Below, one piece after another: positions 26,201 through 40,895 of a stretch of 64,000 bases of DNA (within the stretch, counting starts at the first letter, position 1; every line of letters starts with the position of its first letter). The notes below the pieces were generated by a model. The model was given only the letters and a program-made list of their open reading frames with translations, made no database searches and was not told the DNA's origin. The DNA is from Cherax quadricarinatus (lineage: Eukaryota > Arthropoda > Malacostraca > Decapoda > Parastacidae), in the NCBI RefSeq assembly GCF_038502225.1, contig NC_091312.1, forward strand, positions 33,169,455 through 33,233,454. The letters are read 5' to 3'. A program made the position numbers and the translations under genes.

Positions 26201-29200
26201 GGCTCAGGGGCTGATCACTTACTGTCATGACTGAGGGACTGATCACTTACTGTCATGACTGAGGGACTGATCACTTACTATCAAGACTGAGGGACTGATC
26301 ACTTACTATCAAGACTGAGGGACTGATCACTTACTGTCATGACTGAGGGACTGATCACTTACTATCAAGACTGAGGGACTGATCACTTACTATCAAGACT
26401 GAGGGACTGATCACTTACTATCAAGGCTGAGGGACTGATCACTTACTATCAAGACTGAGGGACTGATCACTTACTGTCAAGACTGAGGGATTGATCACTT
26501 ACTGTCAACACTGAGGGACTGATCACTTACTATCAAGGCTGAGGGACTGATCACTTACTATCAAGACTGAGGGACTGATCACTTACTGTCATGATTGAGG
26601 GACTGATCACTTACTATCAAGACTGAGGGACTGATCACTTACTATCAAGACTGAGGGACTGATCACTTATTATCAAGGCTGAGGGACTGATCACTTACTA
26701 TCAAGACTGAGGGACTGATGAATTACTGTCAAGACTGAGGGACTGATCACTTACTGTCAAGACTGAGGGACTGATCACTTACTATCAAGGCTCAGGGGCT
26801 GATCACTTATTATCAAGACTGAGGGACCGATCACTTACTATCAAGGCTCAGGGGCTTATCACTTACTGTCATGACTGAGGGACTGATCACTTACTATCAA
26901 GACAGAGGGACTGATCAATTACTGTCATGACTGAGGGACTGATCACTTGCTATCAAGACTGAGGGACTGATCACTTACTATCAAGACTGAGGGACTGATC
27001 ACTTACTATCAAGACTGAGGGACTGATCACTTACTGTCATGACTGAGGGACTGATCACTTACTATCAAGACTGAGGGACTGATCACTTACTATCAAGACT
27101 GAGCGACTGATCATTTACTATCAAGGCTGAGGGACTGATCACTTACTATCAAGACTGAGGGACTGATCACTTACTGTCAAGACTGAGGGACTGATCACTT
27201 ACTGTCAAGACTGAGGGACTGATCACTTACTATCAAGGCTGAGGGACTGATCACTTACTATCAAGACTGAGGGACTGATCACTTACTGTCATGATTGATG
27301 GACTGATCACTTACTATCAAGACTGAGGGACTGATCACTTACTATCAAGTCTGAGGGACTGATCACTTACTATCAAGGCTGAGGGACTGATCACTTACTA
27401 TCAAGACTGAGGGACTGATCACTTACTGTCATGATTGAGGGACTGATCACTTACTATCAAGACTGAGGGACTGATCACTTACTATCAAGACTGAGGGACT
27501 GATCACTTATTATCAAGGCTGAGGGACTGATCACTTACTATCAAGACTGAGGGACTGATGAATTACTGTCAAGACTGAGGGACTGATCACTTACTGTCAA
27601 GACTGAGGGACTGATCACTTACTATCAAGGCTCAGGGGCTGATCACTTATTATCAAGACTGAGGGACCGATCACTTACTATCAAGACTGAGGGACTGATC
27701 ACTTACTGTCATGACTGAGGGACTGATCACTTACTATCAAGACTGAGGGACTGATCACTTACTGTCATGACTGAGGGACTTATCACTTACTATCAAGACT
27801 GAGGGACTGATCACTTACTATCAAGACTGAGGGACTGATCACTTACTATCAAGGCTCAGGGGCTGATCACTTATTATCAAGACTGAGGGACCGATCACTT
27901 ACTATCAAGGCTCAGGGGCTTATCACTTACAGTCATGACTGAGGGACTGATCACTTACTATCAAGACAGAGGGACTGATCAATTACTGTCATGACTGAGG
28001 GACTGATCACTTACTATAAAGACTGAGGGACTGATCACTTACTATCAAGACTGAGGGACTGATCACTTACTATCAAGACTGAGGGACTGATCACTTACTG
28101 TCATGACTGAGGGACTGATCACTTACTATCAAGACTGAGGGACTGATCACTTACTATCAAGACTGAGCGACTGATCATTTACTATCAAGGCTGAGGGACT
28201 GATCACTTACTATCAAGACTGAGGGACTGATCACTTACTGTCAAGACTGAGGGACTGATCACTTACTGTCAAGACTGAGGGACTGATCACTTACTATCAA
28301 GGCTGAGGGACTGATCACTTACTATCAAGACTGAGGGACTGATCACTTACTGTCATGATTGAGGGACTGATCACTTACTATCAAGACTGAGGGACTGATC
28401 ACTTACTATCAAGACTGAGGGACTGATCACTTACTATCAAGGCTGAGGGACTGATCACTTACTATCAAGACTGAGGGACGGATGAATTACTGTCAAGACT
28501 GAGGGACTGATCACTTACTGTCAAGACTGAGGGACTGATCACTTACTATCAAGACTGAGGGACTGATCACTTACTATCAAGACTGAGGGACTGATCACTT
28601 ACTATCAAGGCTGAGGGACTGATCACTTACTATCAAGACTGAGGGACGGATGAATTACTGTCAAGACTGAGGGACTGATCACTTACTGTCAAGACTGAGG
28701 GACTGATCACTTACTATCAAGACTGACGGACTGATCACTTACTATTAAGACTGACGGACTGATCACTTACTATCAAGACTGACGGACTGATCACTTACTG
28801 TCAAGACTGAGGGACTGATCACTTACTGTCAAGACTGAGGGACTGATCACTTACTATCAAGACTGACGGACTGATCACTTACTATCAAGACTGACGGACT
28901 GATCACTTACTGTCAAGACTGAGGGACTGATCACTTACTATCAAGACTGAGGGACTGATCACTTACTATCAAGACTGACGGACTGATCACTTACTGTCAA
29001 GACTGACGGACTGATCACTTACTGTCAAGACTGAGGGACTGATCACTTACTGTCAAGAATGAGGGACTGATCACTTACTATCAAGACTGACGGACTGATC
29101 ACTTACTATCAAGACTGAGGGACTGATCACTTACTGTCAAGACTGAGGGACTGATCACTTACTATCAAGACTGACGGACTGATCACTTACTGTCAAGACT

Positions 29201-32200
29201 GAGGGACTGATCACTTACTATCAAGACTGAGGGACTGATCACTTACTATCAAGACTGACGGACTGATCACTTACTGTCAAGACTGAGGGACTGATCACTT
29301 ACTGTCAAGACTGAGGGACTGATCACTTACTGTCAAGACTGAGGGACTGATCACTTACTATCAAGACTGAGGGACTGATCACTTACTATCAAGACTGAGG
29401 GACTGATCACTTACTGTCAAGACTGAGGGACTGATCACTTACTATCAAGACTGACGGACTGATCACTTACTGTCAAGACTGAGGGACTGATCACTTACTA
29501 TCAAGGCTCAGGGGCTGATCACTTATTATCAAGACTGACGGACTGATCACTTACTGTCAAGACTGAGGGACTGATCACTTACTGTCAAGACTGAGGGACT
29601 GATCACTTACTATCAAGGCTCAGGGGCTGATCACTTATTATCAAGACTGAGGTACTGATCACTTACTGTCATGACTGAGGGACTGATCACTTACTGTCAT
29701 GACTGAGGGACTGATTACTTACTGTCAAGGCTCAGGGGCTGATCACTTACTATGAAGACTGAGGGACTGATCACTTATTATCAAGACTGAGGGACTGATC
29801 ACTTACTGTCATGACTGAGGGACTGATCACTTACTGTCAAGACTGAGGGACTGATCACTTACTGTCAAGACTGAGGGACTGATCACTTACTATCAAGGCT
29901 CAGGGGCTGATCACTTACTATGAAGACTGAGGGACTGATCACTTATTATCAAGACTGAAGGACTGATCACTTACTGTCATGACTGAGGGACTGATCACTT
30001 ACTGTCAAGACTGAGGGACTGATCACTTACTATCAAGGCTCAGGGGCTGATCACTTATTATCAAGACTGAGGTACTGATCACTTACTGTCATGACTGAGG
30101 GACTGATCACTTACTGTCATGACTGAGGGACTGATCACTTACTGTCAAGGCTCAGGGGCTGATCACTTACTATGAAGACTGAGGGACTGATCACTTATTA
30201 TCAAGACTGAGGGACTGATCACTTACTGTCATGACTGAGGGACTGATCACTTACTGTCAAGACTGAGGGACTGATCACTTACTATCAAGGCTCAGGGGCT
30301 GATCACTTACTATGAAGACTGAGGGACTGATCACTTATTATCAAGACTGAGGGACTGATCACTTACTGTCATGACTGAGGGACTGATCACTTACTGTCAA
30401 GACTGAGGGACTGATCATTTACTATCAAGGCTCAGGGGCTGATCACTTACTATGAAGACTGAGGGACTGATCACTTATTATCAAGACTGAGGGACTGATC
30501 ACTTACTGTCATGACTGAGGGACTGATCACTTACTGTCAAGACTGAGGGACTGATCACTTACTATCAAGGCTCAGGGGCTGATCACTTACTGTCATGACT
30601 GAGGGACTGATCACTTACTGTCATGACTGAGGGACTGATCACTTACTATCAAGACTGAGGGACTGATCACTTACTATCAAGACTGAGGGACTGATCACTT
30701 ACTGTCATGACTGAGGGACTGATCACTTACTATCAAGACTGAGGGACTGATCACTTACTATCAAGGCTGAGGGACTGATCACTTACTATCAAGACTGAGG
30801 GACTGATCACTTACTGTCAAGACTGAGGGATTGATCACTTACTGTCAACACTGAGGGACTGATCACTTACTATCAAGGCTGAGGGACTGATCACTTACTA
30901 TCAAGACTGAGGGACTGATCACTTACTGTCAAGACTGAGGGACTGATCACTTACTATCAAGGCTCAGGGGCTGATCACTTACTATGAAGACTGAGGGACT
31001 GATCACTTATTATCAAGACTGAGGGACTGATCACTTACTGTCATGACTGAGGGACTGATCACTTACTGTCAAGACTGAGGGACTGATCATTTACTATCAA
31101 GGCTCAGGGGCTGATCACTTACTATGAAGACTGAGGGACTGATCACTTATTATCAAGACTGAGGGACTGATCACTTACTGTCATGACTGAGGGACTGATC
31201 ACTTACTGTCAAGACTGAGGGACTGATCACTTACTATCAAGGCTCAGGGGCTGATCACTTACTGTCATGACTGAGGGACTGATCACTTACTGTCATGACT
31301 GAGGGACTGATCACTTACTATCAAGACTGAGGGACTGATCACTTACTATCAAGACTGAGGGACTGATCACTTACTGTCATGACTGAGGGACTGATCACTT
31401 ACTATCAAGACTGAGGGACTGATCACTTACTATCAAGACTGAGGGACTGATCACTTACTATCAAGGCTGAGGGACTGATCACTTACTATCAAGACTGAGG
31501 GACTGATCACTTACTGTCAAGACTGAGGGATTGATCACTTACTGTCAACACTGAGGGACTGATCACTTACTATCAAGGCTGAGGGACTGATCACTTACTA
31601 TCAAGACTGAGGGACTGATCACTTACTGTCATGATTGAGGGACTGATCACTTACTATCAAGACTGAGGGACTGATCACTTACTATCAAGACTGAGGGACT
31701 GATCACTTATTATCAAGGCTGAGGGACTGATCACTTACTATCAAGACTGAGGGACTGATGAATTACTGTCAAGACTGAGGGACTGATCACTTACTGTCAA
31801 GACTGAGGGACTGATCACTTACTATCAAGGCTCAGGGGCTGATCACTTATTATCAAGACTGAGGGACCGATCACTTACTATCAAGGCTCAGGGGCTTATC
31901 ACTTACTGTCATGACTGAGGGACTGATCACTTACTATCAAGACAGAGGGACTGATCAATTACTGTCATGACTGAGGGACTGATCACTTGCTATCAAGACT
32001 GAGGGACTGATCACTTACTATCAAGACTGAGGGACTGATCACTTACTATCAAGACTGAGGGACTGATCACTTACTGTCATGACTGAGGGACTGATCACTT
32101 ACTATCAAGACTGAGGGACTGATCACTTACTATCAAGACTGAGCGACTGATCATTTACTATCAAGGCTGAGGGACTGATCACTTACTATCAAGACTGAGG

Positions 32201-35200
32201 GACTGATCACTTACTGTCAAGACTGAGGGACTGATCACTTACTGTCAAGACTGAGGGACTGATCACTTACTATCAAGGCTGAGGGACTGATCACTTACTA
32301 TCAAGACTGAGGGACTGATCACTTACTGTCATGATTGATGGACTGATCACTTACTATCAAGACTGAGGGACTGATCACTTACTATCAAGTCTGAGGGACT
32401 GATCACTTACTATCAAGGCTGAGGGACTGATCACTTACTATCAAGACTGAGGGACTGATCACTTACTGTCATGATTGAGGGACTGATCACTTACTATCAA
32501 GACTGAGGGACTGATCACTTACTATCAAGACTGAGGGACTGATCACTTATTATCAAGGCTGAGGGACTGATCACTTACTATCAAGACTGAGGGACTGATG
32601 AATTACTGTCAAGACTGAGGGACTGATCACTTACTGTCAAGACTGAGGGACTGATCACTTACTATCAAGGCTCAGGGGCTGATCACTTATTATCAAGACT
32701 GAGGGACCGATCACTTACTATCAAGACTGAGGGACTGATCACTTACTGTCATGACTGAGGGACTGATCACTTACTATCAAGACTGAGGGACTGATCACTT
32801 ACTGTCATGACTGAGGGACTTATCACTTACTATCAAGACTGAGGGACTGATCACTTACTATCAAGACTGAGGGACTGATCACTTACTATCAAGGCTCAGG
32901 GGCTGATCATTTATTATCAAGACTGAGGGACCGATCACTTACTATCAAGGCTCAGGGGCTTATCACTTACAGTCATGACTGAGGGACTGATCACTTACTA
33001 TCAAGACAGAGGGACTGATCAATTACTGTCATGACTGAGGGACTGATCACTTACTATAAAGACTGAGGGACTGATCACTTACTATCAAGACTGAGGGACT
33101 GATCACTTACTATCAAGACTGAGGGACTGATCACTTACTGTCATGACTGAGGGACTGATCACTTACTATCAAGACTGAGGGACTGATCACTTACTATCAA
33201 GACTGAGCGACTGATCATTTACTATCAAGGCTGAGGGACTGATCACTTACTATCAAGACTGAGGGACTGATCACTTACTGTCAAGACTGAGGGACTGATC
33301 ACTTACTGTCAAGACTGAGGGACTGATCACTTACTATCAAGGCTGAGGGACTGATCACTTACTATCAAGACTGAGGGACTGATCACTTACTGTCATGATT
33401 GAGGGACTGATCACTTACTATCAAGACTGAGGGACTGATCACTTACTATCAAGACTGAGGGACTGATCACTTACTATCAAGGCTGAGGGACTGATCACTT
33501 ACTATCAAGACTGAGGGACGGATGAATTACTGTCAAGACTGAGGGACTGATCACTTACTGTCAAGACTGAGGGACTGATCACTTACTATCAAGGCTCAGG
33601 GGCTGATCACTTATTATCAAGACTGAGGGACTGATCACTTACTATCAAGACTGAGGGACTGATCACTTACTGTCATGACTGAGGGACTGATCACTTACTA
33701 TCAAGACTGAGGGACTGATCACTTACTGTCATGACTGAGGGACTGATCACTTGCTATCAAGACTGAGGGACTGATCACTTACTATCAAGACTGAGGGACT
33801 GATCACTTACTATCAAGGCTGAGGGACTGTTCACTTACTATCAAGACTGAGGGACTGATCACTTACTGTCAAGACTGAGGGACTGATCACTTACTGTCAA
33901 GACTGAGGGACTGTTCACTTACTATCAAGGCTCAGGGGCTGATCACTTATTATCAAGACTGAGGGACTGATCACTTACTATCAAGGCTGAGGGACTGATC
34001 ACTTATTATCAAGACTGAGGGACTGATCACTTACTATTAAGGCTCAGGGGCTGATCACTTATTATCAAGACTGAAGGACTGATCACTTACTATCAAGACC
34101 GAGGGACTGATCACTTACTATCAAGACTGAGGGACTGATCACTTACTATCAAGGCTGAGGGACTGATCACTTACTATCAAGGCTGAGGGACTGATCACTT
34201 ACTATCAAGGCTGAGGGATTGATCGCTTACTATCAAGGCTGAGGGGCTGATCACTTACTGTCAAGGCTGAGGGACTGATCACTTACTATCAAGGCTATGG
34301 AACTGATCACTTACTATCAAGGCTGAGGGACTGATCGCTTACTGTCAAGGTTGAGGGACTGATCACTTACTATCAAGACTGAGGAACTGATCACTTACTG
34401 TTAAGACTGAGGGACTGATCACTTACTGTCAAGACTGAGGGACTGATCACTTACTATCAAGGCTCAGGGGCTGATCACTTATTATCAAGACTGAGGGACT
34501 GATCACTTACTATCAAGACCGAGGGACTGATCACTTACTATCAAGACTGAGGGACTGATCACTTACTATCAAGACTGAGGGACTGATCACTTACTATCAA
34601 GACTGAGGGACTGATCACTTACTATCAAGACTGAGGGACTTATCACTTACTGTCATGACTGAGGGACTGATCACTTACTATCAAGGCTCAGGGGCTGATC
34701 ATTTACTGTCATGACTGAGGGACTGATCACTTACTCTCAAGACTGAAGGACTGATCACTTACTGTCATGACTGAGGGACTGATCACTTACTATCAAGACT
34801 GAGGGACTGATCACTTACTATCAAGACTGAGGGACTGATCACTTACTATCAAGACTGAGGGACTGATCACTTACTGTCATGACTGAGGGACTGATCACTT
34901 ACTATCAAGACTGAGGGACTGATCACTTACTATCAAGACTGAGGGACTGATCATTTACTATCAAGGCTGAGGGACTGATCACTTACTATCAAGACTGAGG
35001 GACTGATCACTTACTGTCAAGACTGAGGGATTGATCACTTACTGTCCAGACTGAGGGACTGATCACTTACTATCAAGACTGAGGGACTGATCACTTACTA
35101 TCAAGACTGAGGGACTGATCACTTACTATCAAGGCTGAGGGACTGATCACTTACTATCAAGACTGAGGGACTGATGAATTACTGTCAAGACTGAGGGACT

Positions 35201-38200
35201 GATCACTTACTGTCAAGACTGAGGGACTGATCACTTACTATCAAGGCTCAGGGGCTGATCACTTATTATCAAGACTGAGGGACTGATCACTTACTATCAA
35301 GACTGAGGGACTGATCACTTACTGTCATGACTGAGGGACTGATCACTTACTATCAAGACTGAGGGACTGATCACTTACTGTCATGACTGAGGGACTGATC
35401 ACTTTATATCAAGACTGAGGGACTGATCACTTTCTATCAAGACTGAGGGACTGATCACTTACTATCAAGGCTGATGGACTGATCACTTACTATCAAGACT
35501 GAGGGACTGATCACTTACTGTCAAGACTGAGGGACTGATCACTTACTGTCAAGACTGAGGGACTGATCACTTACTATCAAGGCTCAGGGGCTGATCACTT
35601 ATTATCAAGACTGAGGGACTGATCACTTACTATCAAGGCTGAGGGACTGATCACTTACTATTAAGGCTCAGGGGCTGATCACTTACTATCAAGACTGAGC
35701 GACTGATCATTTACTATCAAGGCTGAGGGACTGATCACTTACTATCAAGACTGAGGGACTGATCACTTACTGTCAAGACTGAGGGACTGATCACTTACTG
35801 TCAAGACTGAGGGACTGATCACTTACTATCAAGGCTGAGGGACTGATCACTTACTATCAAGACTGAGGGACTGATCACTTACTGTCATGATTGAGGGACT
35901 GATCACTTACTATCAAGACTGAGGGACTGATCACTTACTATCAAGACTGAGGGACTGATCACTTACTATTAAGGCTCAGGGGCTGATCACTTACTATCAA
36001 GACTGAGGGACTGATCACTTACTATCAAGACCGAGGGACTGATCACTTACTATCAAGGCTGAGGGACTGATCACTTACTATCAAGGCTGAGGGACTGATC
36101 ACTTACTGTCAAGGCTGAGGGATTGATCGCTTACTATCAAGGCTGAGGGGCTGATCACTTACTGTCAATGCTGAGGGACTGATCACTTACTATCAAGGCT
36201 AAGGAACTGATCACTTACTATCAAGGATGAGGGACTGATCGCTTACTATCAAGGCTGAGGGGCTGATCACTTACTGTCAAGGTTGAGGGACTGATCACTT
36301 ACTATCAAGGCTGAAGAACTGATCATTTACTATCAAGGCTGAGGGACTGATCACTTACTATCAAGACTGAGGGACTGATCACTTACTATCAAGGCTGAGG
36401 GACTAATCACTTACTATCAAGGCTGAGGGACTGATCACTTACTATCAAGACCGAGGGACTGATCACTTACTATCAAGACTGAGGGACTGATCACTTACTA
36501 TCAAGGCTGAGGGACTGATCACTTACTATCAAGGCTGAGGGACTGATCACTTACTATCAAGGCTGAGGGATTGATCGCTTACTATCAAGGCTGAGGGGCT
36601 GATCACTTACTGTCAAGGCTGAGGGACTGATCACTTACTATCAAGGCTGAGGAACTGATCACTTACTATCAAGGCTGAGGGACTGATCGCTTACTATCAA
36701 GGCTGAGGGGCTGATCACTTACTGTCAAGGTTGAGGGACTGATCACTTACTATCAAGGCTGAAGAACTGATCATTTACTATCAAGGCTGAGGGACTGATC
36801 GCTTACTATCAAGGCTGAGGAGCTGATCACTTACTATCAAGGCTGAGGGACTGATCACTTGCTATCAAGGCTGAGGGACTGATCACTTTCTATCATGGCT
36901 GAGGAGCTGATCACTTACTATCAAGGCTGAGGGACTGATCACTTACTATCAAGGCTGATGAACTGACCACTTACTATCAAGGCTGATGAACTGATCACTT
37001 ACTATCAAGGCTGAGGGACTAATCACTTACTATCAAGGCAGATGAACTGACCACTTACTATCAACGCTGAGGGACTAATCACTTACTATCAAGGCTGATG
37101 AACTGACCACTTACTATCAAGGCTGATGAACTGACCACTTATTATCAAGGCTGAGGGACTGATCACTTATTATCAAGATTGAGGGACTGATCACTTACTA
37201 TTAAGGCTCAGGGGCTGATCACGTATTATCAAGACTGAGGGACTGATCACTTACTATCAATACTGAGGGACTGATCACTTACTATCAAGACTGAGGGACT
37301 GATCACTTACTATCAAGACTGAGTGACTGACCACTTACTATCAAGGCTGAGGGACTGATCACTTACTATCAAGACTGAGGGACTGATCATTTACTATCAA
37401 GACTGAGGGACTGATCACTTACTATCTAGACTGAGGGACTGATCATTTACTATCAAGGCTGAGGGACTGATCACTTACTATCAAGACTGAGGGACTGATC
37501 ACTTACTATCAAGGCTGAGGGACTGATCACTTACTATCAAGGCTGAGGGACTGATCACTTACTATCAAGGCTGAGGGACTGATCACTTACTATCAAGACT
37601 GAGGGACTGATCATTTACTATCAAGGCTGAGGGACTGATCACTTACTATCAAGACTGAGGGACTGATCACTTACTATCAAGACTGAGGGACTGATCACTT
37701 ACTATCAAGGCTGAGGGACTGATCACTTACTATCAAGACTGAGGGACTGATCACTTACTATCAAGGATGAGGGACTGATCACTTACTATTAAGGCTCAGG
37801 GGCTGATCACGTATTATCAAGACTGAGGGGCTGATCACTTACTGTCAAGGTTGAGGGACTGATCACTTACTATCAAGGCTGAAGAACTGATCATTTACTA
37901 TGAAGGCTGAGGGACTGATCGCTTACTATCAAGGCTGAGGAGCTGATCACTTACTATCAAGACTGAGGGACTGATCACTTACTATCAAGACTGAGGGACT
38001 GATCACTTACTATCAAGGCTGAGGGACTGATCACTTACTATCAAGACCGAGGGACTGATCACTTACTATCAAAACTGAGAGACTGATCACTTACTATCAA
38101 GGCTGAGGGGCTGATCACTTACTGTCAAGGCTGAGAGACTGATCACTTACTATCAAGGCTAAGGAACTGATCTCTTACTATCAAGACTGAGGGACTGATC

Positions 38201-39450
38201 GCTTACTATCAAGGCTGAGGGGCTGATCACTTACTGTCAAGGTTGAGGGACTGATCACTTACTATCAAGGCTGAAGAACTGATCATTTACTATCAAGGCT
38301 GAGGGACTGATCACTTACTATCAAGGCTGAAGAACTGATCATTTACTATCAAGGCTGAGGGACTGATCACTTACTATCAAGACTGAGGGACTGATCATTT
38401 ACTATCAAGGCTGAGGGACTGATCACTTACTATCAACACTGAGGGACTGATCACTTACTATCAAGACTGAGGGACTGATCACTTACTATCAAGGCCGAGG
38501 GACTGATCACTTACTATCAAGGCTGAGGGACTGATCACTTACTATCAAGGCTGAGGGACTGATCGCTTACTATCAAGACTGAGGGACTGATCACTTACTA
38601 TCAAGACTGAGGGACTGATCGCTTACTATCAAGGCTGAGGGACTGATCACTTACTATCAAGACTGAGGGACTGATCACTTACTATCAAGGCTGAGGAACT
38701 GATCACTTACTATCAAGGCTGATGGACTGATCGCTTACTATCAAGGCTGAGGGGCTGATCACTTACTGTCAAGGTTGAGGGACTGATCACTTACTATCAA
38801 GGCTGAAGAACTGATCATTTACTATCAAGGCTGAGGGACTGATCGCTTACTATCAAGGCTGAGGGACTGATCACTTACTATCAAGGCTGAGGGACTGATC
38901 ACTTTCTATCAAGGCTGAGGAGCTGATCACTTACTATCAAGGCTGAGGGACTGATCACTTACTATCAAGGCTGATGAACTGACCACTTACTATCAAGGCT
39001 GATGAACTGATCACTTACTATCAAGGCTGAGGGACTGATCATTTACTATCAAGGCTCAGGGACTGATCACCTCCTATGAAGGCCGTGGGACTGATCACCT
39101 ACTGCTAAAGCTGAGTGACTGATCACATACTATCAAGGCTGAGGAGCTGATCACTTACTATCAAGGCTGAGGAGCTGATCACTTACTATCAAGGCTGAGG
39201 GACTGATCACTTACTATCAATGCTGAGGGACTGATCACTTAGTATCAAGGCTGAGGGACTGATCACTTACTATCAAGGCTGAGGGACTGATCACTTACTA
39301 TCAAGGCTGAGGGACTGATCACTTACTATCAAGGCTGAGGAACTGATCACCTCCTATGAAGCCTCAAGGACTGGGCAGCTCCTATGAAGGCCGAGGGACT
39401 GATCACCTACTGGTAAAGGTGATCAGCCCCACAGGGACTGATCACCTCAA
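23260..39450. repeat. 28-bp satellite array
   Basis: About 577 tandem copies of a 28-bp unit. The core is gagggactgatcacttact followed by atcaa or gtcaa and gact or ggct. Nearly every unit has the palindrome tgatca. The first unit (about 23260-23287) is degenerate, and units near the right end (about 39060-39450) are also worn. Variant types (gactgacgg, ggctcagggg, gtcatgactg, tatgaagact) are arranged in ordered blocks. A 4.9-kb stretch starting near 23660 is repeated almost exactly 5,040 bp further on. No host coding sequence is seen within. Confidence 0.97.
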
Positions 39451-39779
39451 GTTTACTCTGTACTTCTCCGTAGTGAATCGAGAAAGTCACCAGTTTTGAA
39501 AACGTCATAAGTAAAGATGCTGAGGTGTTACATATGTGTTTAATTGTTACATTTTCTCCGAGGACCAGAGTCCTTCTATTTGATCAATCAAAGTTGTAGC
39601 TTCCATTCCCCGGTCTGCACTACCTCTCATGTCTACTTTCTTTCTTTTTTTTGCCGATTTTCTTAACTTTGCATCTGCTAATCTCTGTGTTCTGTAGAAA
39701 TATTCTTTTAACCTTCAATTGTCTTCTCCAGTGTCGATTCCCTTCATTAATTTTGCATAATCTGCTTATAAAGAAAGGA
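39451..39779. other. Non-repetitive DNA, nothing recognised
   Basis: This is the first unique sequence to the right of the 28-bp satellite. It has no reading frame of note and no match to the expected end of the fucose mutarotase protein on the minus strand. It may belong to the same decayed LINE as the next feature, since the neighbouring sequence is also AT-rich and stop-laden. Confidence 0.4.
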
Positions 39780-39955
39780 AAGGAATTATCTGTTGTGTCA
39801 TATTATCTGCATCCTGTATGAAGAGTAGTATTGATGTAAGCACTGACCCATGTTGGACCTCACTCGTCATGTTTGCCCATCCTGAAATACCCTCCAAGAC
39901 CACCACTGTTTTCTCTCCGTATTTATTTAGCGATCCCTTGTAATATTTTTGCCTG
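39780..39955 (-). mobile_element. Decayed LINE reverse transcriptase fragment
   Basis: Read on the minus strand, 39780-39955 gives a stretch resembling the central motif of non-LTR reverse transcriptases, where the sequence W-x-x-V-T-S-G-V-P-Q-G-S-V-L is usual. Here it reads GWANMTSEVQHGSVLTS, with several substitutions. Catalytic residues downstream are lost or unrecognisable. It is an old fragment of a jockey/CR1-type LINE. The family assignment is tentative. Confidence 0.5.
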
Positions 39956-40660
39956 TTCCTATAATTTGTGGATCATTACCTAATGCTATTTACTATTCAT
40001 TAATATGTCGTTCACATAGCCTTCATTTGCTAAGGAATAAAAATTTATATATAAAAACTAATTGAGGCTCATTAATATATGTATAGAAAATCTGGTTTAA
40101 AAATGTGAGAAAAATACCAACTTTTTTCAAAAGAATTTTATTCCGACTTTCTAGCAAACACAACAGAGAAGAACCATCGTCACAGCCTCTCATATACTGC
40201 ATTACTTGCTTTTAATTACTCATTAAAATCAACACATAGCAATAAAATTTTTATAATTAAACATTCTCAGGGATGTGATTGTCTTGTGTCAAGAACTTCA
40301 AAGCGACTTGGTGAATGCTGACCAATTTATACAATTAAAAAAAATCAGATAATTCATAGTGCCACAGGTTTCTGATGCTACATTATCATAGTGAGTGAGT
40401 CCACTCAGATTTCTTTTCTTTACTCCTCTGTATGGTGTCTTACGCCTTGTATGTTGTCTTGCTTCTTGGCTATTATGTTGGTCTTTGTTTATTGTCTGGC
40501 TCTTTGTTTGTTACTTTGCTCCTTGTCTACTGTTTTGCTCCTTGTCTGTCGTGTCTGCACCCCCTGGAAGCTAACACACGCCTCGCTTGAGCAAGATGTT
40601 AGCGTAGGGAGCAGTCTCGCTGAAAGTACAAATTACAAATTTTAGTCTACATCATTATTA
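39956..40660. other. AT-rich intronic or intergenic DNA
   Basis: This is about 700 bp without a recognised gene or repeat. The only longer open frame (plus strand 40391-40645) is a low-complexity, Leu/Cys-rich translation of pyrimidine-rich DNA and has no family features. If the fucose mutarotase gene is intact, this lies in its last intron. Confidence 0.4.
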
Positions 40661-40828
40661 TTACGTTGTAGGCGGGAGCGCTAAACCCGTAGAGGTCGTA
40701 CAGCGCCTTGGAAAATGGGAGGTAATCAAGGTCGATGCAAGGAAGACAAGATCAGGTCTAATTTCTTTTATCAAGATCCTCTCGCCAGCATCAATGAACC
40801 TACCCTGAAGGACGTATGCAACACGGTG
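40661..40828 (+). mobile_element. SINE-like interspersed repeat
   Basis: The block beginning ggcgggagcgctaaacccg, with gtacagcgcc shortly after and ccagcatcaatgaacct near its end, resembles an interspersed repeat that I recall as extremely common in decapod genomes. A more diverged copy occurs at 58300-58440 in this window. It lies about 70 bp downstream (in gene direction) of the splice donor of the 40896-41071 exon, on the opposite strand to the gene. Internal promoter boxes were not identified, so 'SINE' is a working label. Confidence 0.6.
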
Positions 40829-40895
40829 TAAGTTTCTCGGATTGTGCAGTGACCATAATATATCTAATTTACATAGGAATCAAGTGTATGCCTAC

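Noticed and set aside
23260..39450. CRISPR-like array
   Set aside because: The 28-bp repeats are directly adjacent with no unique spacers and occur in a eukaryotic context, so this is a satellite.
40391..40645. 84-codon plus-strand frame as a small membrane protein gene
   Set aside because: The Leu/Cys/Ser-rich translation reflects a pyrimidine-rich stretch. There is no splice or conservation evidence, and it lies beside the minus-strand gene.
40690..40712. Minus-strand A-L-Y-like codons as the missing last fucose mutarotase exon
   Set aside because: The bases belong to the SINE-like repeat, and the residues that follow do not match the family tail.
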